Position numbers and translations under genes: made by a program. A stretch of DNA of 64,000 bases from the NCBI GenBank assembly GCA_027886175.1, contig JAJNNQ010000009.1, forward strand, positions 11,204,501 to 11,268,500, read 5' to 3'. The notes beneath the pieces were generated by a model. It worked only from the letters and a program-made list of their open reading frames with translations. It searched no databases and was not told where the DNA came from. Origin of the DNA: Phylloscopus collybita. Its lineage: Eukaryota > Chordata > Aves > Passeriformes > Phylloscopidae. This document shows, one piece after another, positions 1 to 11,800 of this stretch (positions are counted from its first letter, which is position 1; the number at the start of each line of letters is the position of its first letter).

Positions 1-3000
1 CAAGAAAGATTTCTGCTCTAAACTGCAGGTTCATCAGTTGGAAAAGACAGAATGACCAGGAAAACCAGGTCACTGACTCTCAGCCATCAACATGAAAAAA
101 GCGGGCTTGGCACTAAGACCCTGTCAGGTAAGGTGCATTCTATATTGCAATAATAATGCCTTTGTACAAGTCTAAGCTGAAAAGGGATATGGTTACACTT
201 TGGCAGAAACCAACCAGGGCACTGAATCCAGTACACTGTGGACATGCCAGTCTGCTTGGAGCCAGCTCAGGGATCTCTGTACAGAGCTGCTACACAGGCT
301 ACAAACCTGCCAAAAGTGCTCTAACACCTATTTACATCTACTTCAACTCCTGCTTCTACCAAGATAAACAAAAATAGAGTCAAACACTTTATTTCTATGC
401 CTCTTCCACTGGCTTTGTGGAGTTACTAAACAAATGAGGATAAAATTATTCTCTGTAACGCTACTCTGCCTGGTTTACTTCTCCTGGTTTGTGTTTTAGT
501 GTTTGTTCACTGGCAGAATAAACCAGTCTGAGCTGGGGCTGTTGCAGTACCTTCCTACCCCTTCTTCCACGAACTATTTGTTCCCATACCTTCCCTTGAA
601 CGGAGGTAGCTTAGCTGTAATAAAACCAGGGAGATATATTGGGAGAACATACAGAAGCCTAAAGTCATAAGTAATAGAATTAAAGATAACTTAATTTTGA
701 GTACTACAATGTCAATTAATTTGGTGTCTTTGCTGGTGCTTTAATTACTGTAAAGCCACTCTCCTGCTAATCTGCATGATATCCAGCAGACAGTGAGCCA
801 TTGCCTGACCTCAGAAACGTCCGTATGGAACTATGGAATTACTCCAGTCCTTTGTGGGTTTGGCAAAGACCTTGTAGGATTTCTAGTGACGTATGCTGGG
901 CCTGACTCAAGTCCCAGCAATGGAAATTTCTTTGATTTGGCTTATTGTTATTTCTGACCCTGTAAATGTGGGAAGCACTCAGGCATTAAGAAAGACATTG
1001 TTTCCCTGACATATCAGTTGGTCACTGCTGTTTACATCAATTGAAACAGAATTAAAATTCCAATTTGATTTTTCCTCTTTTACTTTCAAAGCACTTAAAA
1101 TAACATCAATTCAATGCCCGTTCAACCATCATGTTGGATGGTTTGTTATGTACACAGCAGGATTTGAGTTTCTTATGAGAAAATTGAAAAAAAAAGTACA
1201 GATTTCACAACTCCCTTTCTCTTACCATTGTCTGTAAATAATTTCAGAAAAGCTCTTTCCATTTTCTCCCCTCTTCTTCTTTACAATAATTCTTTATAGG
1301 AGTTCTTTGTACATTTTAATTTTTCTACCCTTTTTGCACTTTTGTTTTACCCATCCTCTTATAAGGGCCACCCTACCATCACTTTTGCATATTGTTTACA
1401 TGGAATCAATGGAAGATCACTTCTCAATAGAGCTCCTTTTTAATACAAAACATTAGTATGTTGTGTGCTGTGTTCCATGACTGAAGTGCATCTTAATGTT
1501 TCGTAACAGATTTTTTAAAATAAATTTTTATTAAGAAGCTGGAACTTTAAAGAGTTTGCTTTCACTCTGAAACCCATGAATCTGGAGAATAATTTTCCAG
1601 TAATAATCTTCTCTAAAAATGTTTATTGTTAGGCAGCATATATACAGACATGTTTTAAGGCAAAAATATATTTTACACAAAGGGCTTCTGGTTTTTAAGT
1701 ATTATTGGTATAAATGTTGTTGTGATGGTCTAGTTCCAAGAGGAATGACAGAATCTTGGTGTTCCTGCCAATTGAAATGGTTTCTAGCAGTCAATGTTTG
1801 TGGCCACAGACAATGCGTATCACATTCTTTCCACAAAACTTTGTTTCAATGAAGAGACCATACTTCCCTTGCACAGGTTGTCTTCCAGCCCTACTTTTAA
1901 ACACTAAAGAAGATTTCTCTGCACATCCACAAAGTTGTATTTACTTTGAGTGTAAGCCAGTAAGTATGCACGCTATTGGCTTAAAAGTTCAGTGTCATCA
2001 AATGGAGTTTCTCCCTTTTTGAATTGTTTTGGTCACAAATGTGCTCTGTGAGCAAATTGCCTTCCTCTTGATATTCTCCTCAGTTTGCAACACTTCCATC
2101 ACACAAAGAAAGTTACTGGGTTTATGCCAGAAAAAATAAAAATGTGTAAAATGGACCACATGTGGTTTTTTATTGCCTGTCCCAAATTAGGACCTTTGTA
2201 ACATCAGGAGGAAGCTCAGGAGCTTTATCCCTTTTGTTTCTCTTTCCCACCAAAGGAAATTAAATTTGAGGCATTACCTCCTCTCTGAGACAACCCCACC
2301 AGCCCCTCTTTAATGGGCACACTGATTGACAATCACAGGGAAACATGAACTCCTTTTCACTGGCAGATTTTCCTAGGACTGCCTGTTAAGCAGGTAGGTA
2401 TACCAAGACCTGATGATCAGCTTGCTGTCCTCACACAAAACTGTTGTAGTTTGTAATGTCCTAATTTCTTCTCTTCCAGACATGCTCCTGCTGGGGCACA
2501 ACAGAGTGCACAGTGCATGTGGTCTCACCAATTTACCTGCACTGCTTGTGGTGGGACTGTAGTGCTTTGTGCATGTTTTTGGAATTTTACTCCAACCTTA
2601 AAATCTTAAATTTCAAGGTGAGTGTTTTTAGCAATTAGAGGAAGCTCCAGCATGTACTGTTGAAACCTATCTGCTCCAAAGTAAGCTCTAAGCTTTTAAA
2701 AGAAGGTGGCTGTGGAAGTGCAAATGACTACCGAGGAGATGCAGTTACTGTATACAGGAAGCTCGGATCAAGTTCAAATGAAAGCTCTGGGCACCAGTTC
2801 TTAGCAACTGATTTTAAAGCAGTTGTAATCTTCAAAGCTATCTATCTCTACAGCAGAGGCCCTGGGTATTATATACCTAATGAGCTAGACCATTTGAGCA
2901 ACCTTCTTTCACATTAAAAAGGTACTTTAACTTTTTCTTTTGCCAGATTAACTGTTCAGTTTATTTCTCACAGATGAGATCAGCTATATGGAATTTTAAT

Positions 3001-4230
3001 ACTCTGTTTCTTCTAAAATGTGTCTCTGTTTATTTCCTTGGGCTGGAATGGAAGTTTTAAGACTGTTGAGGTTCAAAACTGGTTGTGTAATATTACTATT
3101 ACTGTTTCGGGGTGTTTTTCAGCAACTATTGGTCACATGCATAAAACACAAATAAATAAGTAAAAGTAGAAATAAAGACATGATCTTGTTCCCAAAGAAT
3201 TTCCAGCTAAGGTCCCAATCTAGTAAAAGAGTTATGTGCTTAACTGTGTGTGCCTTGTGAGGTTCCATTGACCTCAGTGGGAGTATTCAATGTAGTTTAA
3301 TATGTGTATAAATCTTTGCAAAATTAGGAGGTAAACTATAGGATGTCTGTTAAAATTTACTCTGCTTTAATGAACTGTAGATTCCTTTTTTTTTTTTTTT
3401 TGTCAAAATATGTATAGAATATTCCAGTTATTTTAAAGAATCTAAATATCATTAGAAAATAATTAAACTATTCCTTGACACAGGCACCAATGCATTGGTT
3501 ATTTTTCTAAAAGCAGTAAGCAAAGATGAAGTTCAAAATTTCAAAATAGCTTTCATATTTCTACAGTTTACATGTGAAAAAAAGCAGCACTCTAGTAGGA
3601 AAAACTCTGTAGATTCTTATCCCATGGCCACTTAAATGAGACTACTTTAAGGGAGTGTAAATCTTTGTTTCATTAAATATTGGAACAAACCATATAGTTG
3701 AATGTTAATGCTATCACCTACACTTTCAGGAGCATACTACCATGGGCCAAGATGTGGCCTTCTTATTTCTACAGACAAAAACTAACTCGTGCAAGTGCCT
3801 GTGAGAGAATGTGCATGTGGAATGAGTTACTAGCTATAAGGATGGCAGAACCACAGCACATGGAAATTACCTTAACCAGTAGCATTCAGGAACATGTCTC
3901 AGAAGTATCTTCAAGGAGTTTAAGACTGAGGATGTCAGCATGATCAAGTCATTCCTGAAAGCTGATTAAATGTGACTGCTCAGGTTTTGGTAATGCCAGG
4001 AAAAGAAATTCCATCAATATTAGGAAACATACCTGAAAGGATCTGATTTACTATGTGTGTGTTTCACATCACTTTATTAAACATGTCCTTTGGTGAAGTA
4101 ACATTAAACTGAATTTCTTAGTCTTGAAAGAAAAAGCGTTTGGCTCAGGCTTCAACCAAGTACTGCCGGCGTTGCTGGAATGACAACTTTAATCTCCTTC
4201 ATTGTCCACTTATTTAATACCTTAAATATA
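1..4230. other. Intergenic DNA upstream of STX18, no gene recognised
   Basis: AT-rich single-copy-looking sequence. The open frames here are short (at most about 90 codons), have random composition and match no family I know. A T-run lies near 3387-3402. In other vertebrates this side of STX18 faces MSX1 across a large intergenic interval holding the antisense transcript STX18-AS1. I see nothing that proves a transcript here. Confidence 0.6.
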
Positions 4231-4231
4231 C

Positions 4232-4850
4232 TGTCATGGTAAATCCAGCACCGAGGACAGGGACTTAAAACAGTTTATTCCTTTAATTAGAAATATATAG
4301 CCGTACCACAATAAAAACACAATTAAAAATAGAAAAATAATAACAAAGTATGAATGGATGCTAATTACAATGTAACTATGAGGGAACCACTAATATACAG
4401 CTAAGGCTGACTTGATGGGAATTGAATTGAATTGAATTGAATTGAATTGAATTGAAAGCAGAGTAGTGATCAACATGAGAAGAAAGCCTGATACCCTGGA
4501 GTAGATAGGAAAAATAGTTCTGGTTGATTAAGTTTCAGTCTGCTGGGGTGAGGTAGGATTTTGAAATTGTGTTCTTTGGAGACTGTGTCAGGGAATGAAT
4601 GTGCTTCTGGTCAGTGAAAGGATAGCTAAAAACTACATGGTGTCTGCTGGATCCCAGGGCATTGGATGCATAAGCATATTTATATAAACACCACCATGAG
4701 GTATTTGGTCAAAAGCTTTCCCCTCTGTGCCACGCCATCTCATGTAGCTAGGCCACTGCACAGAACATGATAAAATAAAGTTGCCTCGGTAACAAAGGTT
4801 GTTTCACCAAGTTTATTCTGCAGTCAGATTACAAACATTGTGATACATCT
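4232..4850 (-). mobile_element. LTR-like segment, probably an old endogenous retrovirus LTR
   Basis: On the + strand the segment begins TGTCATGG, a common 3' terminus of avian LTRs seen in reverse. Read on the - strand it holds a TATA-like TTTATATAAA (about 4678-4687), then an AATAAA about 400 bp downstream (complement of TTTATT near 4276) and an end in CCATGACA. This order fits a solo LTR on the - strand. The right boundary and a target duplication were not found, and the (GAATT)n repeat sits inside it. The family is recognised only loosely. Confidence 0.4.
4419..4456. repeat. (GAATT)n microsatellite
   Basis: About 7.6 uninterrupted copies of the pentamer GAATT, visible directly. It lies within the LTR-like segment. 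Confidence 0.95.
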
Positions 4851-5014
4851 TGCAGGTAGTGATGTGGCACTGTGCCAGAGCAGGTGGCAGCAGATCGGGG
4901 AACCGGGAAGCCAGCGCTCTCTTCAGGAGAGGAAACCATCGCTGCGGTAACTCTCCAGGGGTAACAAGGTTGCTCCGCCTACACAGGGATATGTGGTCAT
5001 GGGACATACACATG

Positions 5015-5320
5015 GGAATTACAGAAACACGGAATATTCCGTGTTGGAAGGGACCCACAAGGATCATCGGGTCCAGCTCCTGGTCCTGCACAGGACACCC
5101 CCAAGAGTCACACCTGAGAGCAGTGTCCAAGCTCTTCTTTCTTGAGCTCTGACAGGCTGGTGCTGTGACTGCTTCCCTGGGGAGCCTGTGCCAGTGCCCA
5201 AACACTCTGTGGGTGAAGAACCTTTTTCTAAATATCCCACCTAAACCTCCCTGGCACAACTTCAGGCCATTCCCCCGGGTCCTGTCCCCGTCAGCATGGA
5301 CATCAGTGCCTGATCACACG
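5015..5320 (-). mobile_element. CR1 LINE 3'-end fragment
   Basis: On the + strand the order is TTGGAAGGGACCCACAAGGA, TCATCGGGTCCAGCTCC, then GACTGCTTCCCTGGGGAGCC, AACCTTTTTCTAAATATCC, ACCTAAACCTCCCTGGCAC and AGGCCATTCCCCCGGGTCC. This is the reverse complement of the avian CR1 3' region, so the element is on the - strand. It is 5'-truncated, as most CR1 copies are, and ends about 120 bp before the CpG island. Confidence 0.88.
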
Positions 5321-5566
5321 TGAGGGCATTTCGGAGGGGAGTCTCACACCAGCGCCTACCCCAGATCGCAGTGCAGAACTGCTTAATATGTATTAATCAA
5401 CTCTAATTAACCTGCCTTGCACCAGCATCCCTTGGCGACACCTGGCAGGACGCTCTAGCGGGGGGTCGTTACACCACACGTTGTATTTTCCGTACAGCGT
5501 TTACCTAGCGCTGGCCACACGTGCAGGCTGTGCCGGGACACGGCTCCCGTGCCGATCCCAGGCCAA

Positions 5567-5600
5567 TCCCGTCCCGTCCCGTCCCGTCCCGTCCCGTCCC
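5567..5600. repeat. (GTCCC)n pentanucleotide repeat in the promoter
   Basis: Six exact GTCCC units at 5571-5600 follow a partial TCCC, about 120-150 bp upstream of the STX18 ATG and immediately after the CCAAT motif. On the - strand the repeat reads GGGAC repeated, with seven G3 tracts two bases apart, so it fits the G-quadruplex pattern on the template strand. Confidence 0.93.
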
Positions 5601-5718
5601 TGGCAGGGCGCTGCCATCCCGCGGCCTCCCCGCCCCGCCCGCCCCGCCGCGCAGCCGGAACGCGCCGCGCGGGGCCGCGTTGCGCGGGGAAGGGCGCGCG
5701 GCGGCACCGGCGGCCGCC

Positions 5719-5883
5719 ATGGCGGTGGACATCACCCTGCTCTTCAAGGCCAGCGTGAAGACCGTGAAGACCCGCAACAAGGCGCTGGGGGTGGCGGCGA
5801 CGGGGGACAGCGCCAGGGACGAGCTGCTCAAGCGGAGCACCGCCCGATCTAAAAGCGACTTCACCAGCAGGGCGCGGGAGGTG
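5719..5883 (+). CDS. STX18: STX18 exon 1 (start codon, residues 1-55)
   Basis: The ATG at 5719 sits in a near-ideal Kozak context (GGCGGCCGCCATGG) inside a CpG island. The 55 codons begin [20 protein letters not shown] and end TSRAREV, then the donor GTGAGT at 5884 (phase 0). The N-terminal DITLLF-type peptide is the segment known in this family to bind the SM protein Sly1/SCFD1. The rest starts the Syntaxin-18 N-terminal domain. The variable stretch around residues 26-47 ([20 protein letters not shown]) is shorter than in mammals, where a glycine-rich insert is found. Reading on past 5883 gives only GC-rich low-complexity sequence, which supports the donor choice. Confidence 0.97.
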
Positions 5884-8800
5884 GTGAGTGTGGCCCCGGG
5901 GGGAGGGCGAGGGGCAGCCGGGGCCGCCGGCAGCGGCTCCGCCCGGGCGGGCAGCCCGCCCCTCACCGCCGCCTCGGAGCGTCCCCGGGGAGAGCGAGCG
6001 GGCCCCGGAGTCGCCCGCAAAGAGCCCCGGGGCAGCGCTTTCCCACACGGGTGTGGGCTGGGAGCGCGGCGTGAGAGCCGGGGCTCGGCGCTGCCGTGGC
6101 GGCTGGGGCCGGCTCCGAGCCCGCCCGTCGCCCGCGTTCCCCGCGGCGCTGCTCCTCCCGGGGGGCTCCGCGGGCCGCGGCCCCTCCTGCCGGGGCTGCG
6201 GTTGTGTCCGTGCGGAGCCGGCCCCTCCGGCCCGTGCCTGCGTGCGCATGGGTGTTTCCTCCTGCCGGCTGCCACGTAACTGAGCGCTGCCATAGCACAC
6301 GCGTTCGTCGGCGTTTGCAATGCTGCTCCCTACGTGCTGCCTTTGGCTTGGTTGCTTCCCCTGTCACACGGTGTGGCAGTTCCGTGCCAGCCCTAGGCAG
6401 ATTACGTGTACAAAGGTAATGGGAACGTTTTAGGACTTGAAAAGGCAAGCACTGAAAAGTTAAGGAATTACAGAGGTGAACGCTGATCGGCATTAACAGC
6501 AGTCCTCAGTCCGTAGTTGTTCTGTAAAAACCAATTCTGTAGCATGTTGTTTTCCTTCATACTGAGTCAAAGGCAGGGTTTGAATAACATATCTTTGATG
6601 AAGCAGTGGACTGTGTTTTGAAAAACTAAGAGGAACTGTAAGGAGACACAGAATGGATATGCAAGTTTGGAACTAAATGAGGAATGTGCAAGTGGTTTAT
6701 AGTAGCAGAGGAAGCACAAGGATATCTGAGGTTTTTAGGTTTCATTCTAGATACTCTTACAGCCACAGATTTGTTTGTTCCCTCTGAACAAGCCTTTTGC
6801 CCCATTGCCACCAATATTATCTCTGTCTGAATTTCGATTCCTACTTCTCAGTTTCTGTATTTCAAATAATTTACAGTCTCAGATTAGATTTATGCTAACC
6901 TCCTCCTTCTAGTCTTTGCTCCCCCTTATGTTCTTACTACCAGGACTTCTTTGCTTTTGCCTCCTCCCAAGTTTGGTTTTGTTTTTGAAGTTCTGTTCAT
7001 ACTCAAGCCTACCCTCACCTTCATCTTCTCCTTGCCCTGCTGTAGTCCTGTGCAGTGATGGCATGCTATAGCCATGTCCTTTTTTTCCTGCCCTGCTTCT
7101 TTGGCTTCCCCCTGTTCACAGCTGCTGTTTCCTGATGATCCCAGTTTTTTCTCTGAACTCCTCTCCCTTTCTGAGTTTCCTCAGTGGACTGTCCAGACAC
7201 CAGAAAGAAGGGCAAAATTGTGGAGAAGAAAGTGTCTTGTTTAATTTGTAAGAGCATCAGGTGAAGTAAGCAGCTAATGCCAGTGGGGATGAGCTGAACT
7301 GCCTGAGGGGGACAGTGGTTTGAATTAATGGTACTTCTATAAACAATGATGACTTTGGAGAAGAAGCAAAAGCTGAAATGTGTTGCTGTGTGAACACATG
7401 GTGCCCGTTGACAGCTGGTCAGGGAGAAGGAGCGAGGTGGACTGGCCTTGCTCTGTAACTCTTGTACCTTTGCAACAGTGAGCCGACAGCCCACCGACCA
7501 CAGAACATCATTTTAACATGTGACTAAAACATTGAAATGGCAGCTAGAAGAATAAGGTTTATAGTAAAATAAATCATGATTTTACCTGTTTGTTTCAGCC
7601 AAATACAGTTCAGTTTGATTATGTATGTATCAAACCCTCTTCGAAATACTTTATTGTAGTCTTGATTAAAAGTTGTAAGTGCTTCAGCCAAGACTATGCA
7701 CCTTGGCTTGGAAATGGAATCTTTTGACAGGTGCATTGATTCTTTAATGTAGTTCTTTTTTAAAAGCTCTCAAAAAGCTAGTTAATTCGTGTCACTGAAT
7801 AGGTTTTTTGTTATTTTTTTAATCTGAGGTAGATATCAGATGTTTAACTAGTGTTGTCTATAAAAGTTTTAATGAATGACTCTGGTCAGAATCCATATAG
7901 GATAATAGTGAAGACCCTGAATAAGCTACACTTAGTCACTACTTTCTTTATGCCTTACTTGGTTGCAGAATAGAATATTTCAGTTGGAAAGGACCTGCAA
8001 CTATCATCTGCTCCATCTGCCTGACCCCTTCAGGGCTGAGCAAAAGTTAAAGCAAGTTATTAAGGGCATCGTCCAAATGAACACTGACAGGCTTGGGGCA
8101 TCAACCACCTCTCTGGGAAGCTTCTTCTGGTGTTTGACCACCCTCTCATTATAAAATGCTTCTTAATGCCCAGTCTAAGCCTCCCCTGGCACAGCTGTGA
8201 ACCCTTCTAGTCATCCTGTCCCTGGATACCAGAGGGAAAAGATTGGCACTTTGTTCTTCATGTCGTGTCCTCAGGAAAGTGTAGAGCAATGAGGCTGCCC
8301 CTCGGCCTCCTTTTCTGCAAACTAGAGAAGCCCAAAGTCCTTAGTGCAAGCTCTCCATCTGACATGCAAATATGGAAATAGTGAAATAATAGAGTCTACA
8401 CAGAGAACTACTCCTTTCAACGTTACATTCTGTGTAGGTTTGTATAACATCTTGCAGGTAGAGCTGTGCTGATGCTGCTTGTGCTCCAAGCTCCAGGAGT
8501 AGCCAGTTGCTCACACCTGCAGCACAGCTGGAGTGTGGGACTGGGTGGGCGTTCAGCTGTAGGATCAGAGGTCTCTCTAGCCCATCCCACAGGGGTTTTG
8601 TATCACATAGTGTGTTTGAACACTTTGCTGAACTGTATTAAGTGATATAACTGTCATACATTGAATATTTTCTTTATGCTTTCTGGCCTTGAAGGACTGT
8701 GAATTTTGCTGTAGGATCTGAGTGAGGACTGTGGAGACTTTTTTGGGGTTTGACTTCTTTGTATACAGTCTCCAAGTAATGTTTAAGAGGGAGGATTGAA

Positions 8801-11800
8801 GGAGCTTAGTGTTTGGAGAAGAGGCTGACAAAATTGTAACCAGTAATCCTACACAGCTTCTGTATTTATGGTAAAGGTTCACTCCACCTGGGAAATAAAG
8901 TTTTAAAATCCTATTTTACATTTTCAAACCTAACGTGATTTTTTTGAGGGAGGATTGAGGATTGAAGGAGGCACAGAGAATGTAGAATAAGAGTTTTGAC
9001 TTGAATCGATACTGTGTGGGGCTTAGAGATGGTGGTTTGTGTTAATTTTGTGTTAATCACAAGAAAATATTTTCAGCATTCTGTATTAATCTGTTTTTTT
9101 TTGAGGCTGGCTATTTTATGCTCAGGTACACTGTGTTGCTGCAGTCTCTGGGAAGTTGATGGAGGTTTTTGTATTTGAGACTAGGTTCTTAACACAAGGA
9201 TGTTACGAGCTCACCTATAACCATGGTAATGTTAGTTGCAGAGACAGATGTTGTTGGTGATATTATTAAACTGTGATAAAACTGTTCCATTCATATAAAT
9301 CGAAGATGAGTGTTATAGCTCTGAGCTGTTGAAAGGATTTTCTTTGCCCTGGCATTGACCCATCACTGTTTATTTGGTTTGGGGTGTTTTTGGTCTGTCA
9401 GCTGCCATTGTACAACTGTTGGGTTGTCTGATATGTAATGTGACTTAACACTTTTTTATATTGAATATTTTGTCACCTCTCAATCTCTTCACCAGCTGCA
9501 TATTGACTAGGACCAGGTGAGAAGTTATTGTTAAGGATCAACAGGATCCTGTGTCTACAGGAAAGCTACAGTTACAGTGACATTATTCCATTATTTGCAA
9601 TTTATAAAAGACTTAGAATTTGTTATGTGAATGTTAGTGCTTTTTAGTGAATGTAAACAAAACATTTTCTTTCTCTTAGACTTTACAGTGACATGGTTGT
9701 TTAAAAGGCAGTATCCAGGGATATTAAAGTTTGCATTTCTTCATACTTTTATATAGGCTTATATAGTTTGATCCTGACTGGTTGCCAGGTACCCACCAAG
9801 GCTGTTCTATCACTGCCCTCCTCATCTGGGCAGGGGAGAGGAAACAGAATGAAAGGCTCATGGGTCAAGGTAAGGACAGGGAGTGATCTCTCAGCAGTTG
9901 GGTCTTGGGCAAGACCGACTTGAATTGGCGAAAATAAGTTTAATTTATTACCAATCAAATCAGAGGAGGATAATGAGAAATAAACCAAAATCTTGAAAAT
10001 ATTTTTACCCCACTCCTCCCATCTTCCCAGGCTGAAGAGAACTCCCAGTTCTCTACTTCCTTCCCACCAGTGGCACAGGAGGACAGGGAGTGGAGGCTGA
10101 GGTTCCTTACACGTTGTCTCTGCTGCTCCTTCCTCCACAAGAGAGGGCTGCTCACCCTGTTCCCCTGATCCACAGGGGGACAGGAGACAGTCCTCTGTGA
10201 ACTACTCCAGTGTGAATCACTTGTGGGGTCCTGCCAGCAAAACTGCTGCAGTGTGGGCTTCTCTCTCCACAGGTCCTGGCAGGAGAGTCCCATGAAGTTC
10301 CTATGGGGTCACAGCTGCCTGTGGGCATCCACCTGTCCCACCATGGAGTCTCCATGGGCTGCAGGGGCACAGCTGCCTTGCCATGGTTTGCACCAGGGCT
10401 GCAGGGGAACCTCTGCCTCGGCACCTGGAGTACTTCCTGCTCCTCCTTCAGCACTGACCTTCGTGTCTGCAAGGCTGTCCTCTCACATATTCTCATTTCT
10501 CTCTCCTGATGCAGTTACTGCTGTAACACTTTTTCACCCCTTTCTTAACTCTGTTATCCCAGAGGCACAGCCACTGCTGCTGCTGGGCTCATCCTTGGCC
10601 GGTGGCGTGTCTGTCCTAGAGCCAGCTGGCATTGGCTCCACTGGACATGGGGAAAGATTCTGGCAGCTTCTCACAGAAACCACCTCTGTAGCCCCCCACT
10701 ACCAAAACCTTGTCACACAAATCCAATGCATTTGTTCCTTGGTATGGTGTCAGGTTGGGGATTAAGCTAAATGATTGAAGAATTTTAAAGAGTATTTAAG
10801 TAAAAAAAAAAATGAGCTTGCAGTAAGTGCTCAGTGGCAAACATAAGCAGTTCAGAGCCCCCCCCAGTTTATGTGACACCGGTTCACATAAATTTACACG
10901 TTAAGTTTTACAATGCCTTAAATCTGTTGTTTTGGATGTTTTAAAAAATAGTTGGTTTTGCAAAGTATTGGCATTTGAGCTTCTGTTTAAGATAATATTA
11001 GGAAATCTGACTCTTTAGGCCTTCCCTTTTACTTTTTAATGGCAAGTATGAGCAATTGGGAATATCTTCTGTCAAATATACTTCTAAGATATTTGAAAAT
11101 ATGGAAGGAACAAGAACTTTTTATGATTGCTGATATGTGTTGGAGAAATGGAATCAAGGCTGATACAGCCTGTAAACGGAAATAAATATAAATTAATGGT
11201 AAAGCAGAATTTAATGGTGGATTTAATTGCAGTCATGAATAAAATCTGTTTTGCTTTGGGAAATTCTCTTCATTAAGGTTTTGCAAAAAGCTAAAAACAG
11301 AAGAGTTGGAGCATGAATCATTCAAAAACAATATCAGGCATATCTGAAGAAATATCCTTGAGAATGGAAAATTTGAAAGGTTAAATACTTCTAAATCTTT
11401 AAATGCAAAATTTCACAATGATCAAATGTCCCTGTTTGAAGCTGTTGAACACATAAGGATGCCAGATTCATGAGGCTGCAACGTCTGTTATTCATATAAG
11501 TTCTGCGTATGGATTCTGTAGGATGATTAACTGATTCTTTAAAAAAAATGGGTACAATAGGCCAATATTCACACAAAAAATATGTTCAGCTGCTCTTTAC
11601 AAATGTGTAATGAGGAGGAAAAATCCCCACATAAAACTTGTCTCCAAAGCTAGTTCTTGTGAGAGCCAGAACAAATGACATTGAATATAAATTTTAAGCA
11701 AACCTTTTAATTACAAGGCCACTTGTAATACATTGCTTTGGCTGCACATAGGGCAGTGGTGAGTTTATAATTTTATTTTATTTTTTAATTTTATATACTC

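Larger units (their letters stand above)
5440..6290 (+). promoter_or_regulatory. STX18: CpG-island promoter of STX18
   Basis: The G+C and CpG content rises sharply from about 5440 and falls after about 6290, spanning exon 1 and the first 400 bp of intron 1. No TATA box lies at a suitable distance from the ATG. A CCAAT motif is at 5563-5567, GC-box-like CCCCGCCCGCCCCGCC lies at about 5631-5647, and an ETS-like CCGGAA at 5655-5660. This is the architecture of a broad housekeeping promoter, and the start site is inferred to be near 5600-5700. The island also explains long spurious open frames on both strands. CpG-island promoters often fire both ways, so an upstream antisense transcript is possible but not shown. 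Confidence 0.85.

Noticed and set aside
4813..5259. 148-codon - strand frame.
   Set aside because: It spans the LTR-like segment and the non-coding 3' part of the CR1 copy. It does not resemble reverse transcriptase.
5455..6493. Long open frames of 107-281 codons on both strands around exon 1.
   Set aside because: They arise because the CpG island has few stop codons. Only the 5719 start followed by the 5884 donor fits a known protein; the others are Pro/Arg/Ala-rich with no family resemblance.
9749..10765. Open frames of 112-180 codons on both strands.
   Set aside because: They lie inside a recognised solo LTR and overlap each other in several frames. No retroviral protein motif is present.
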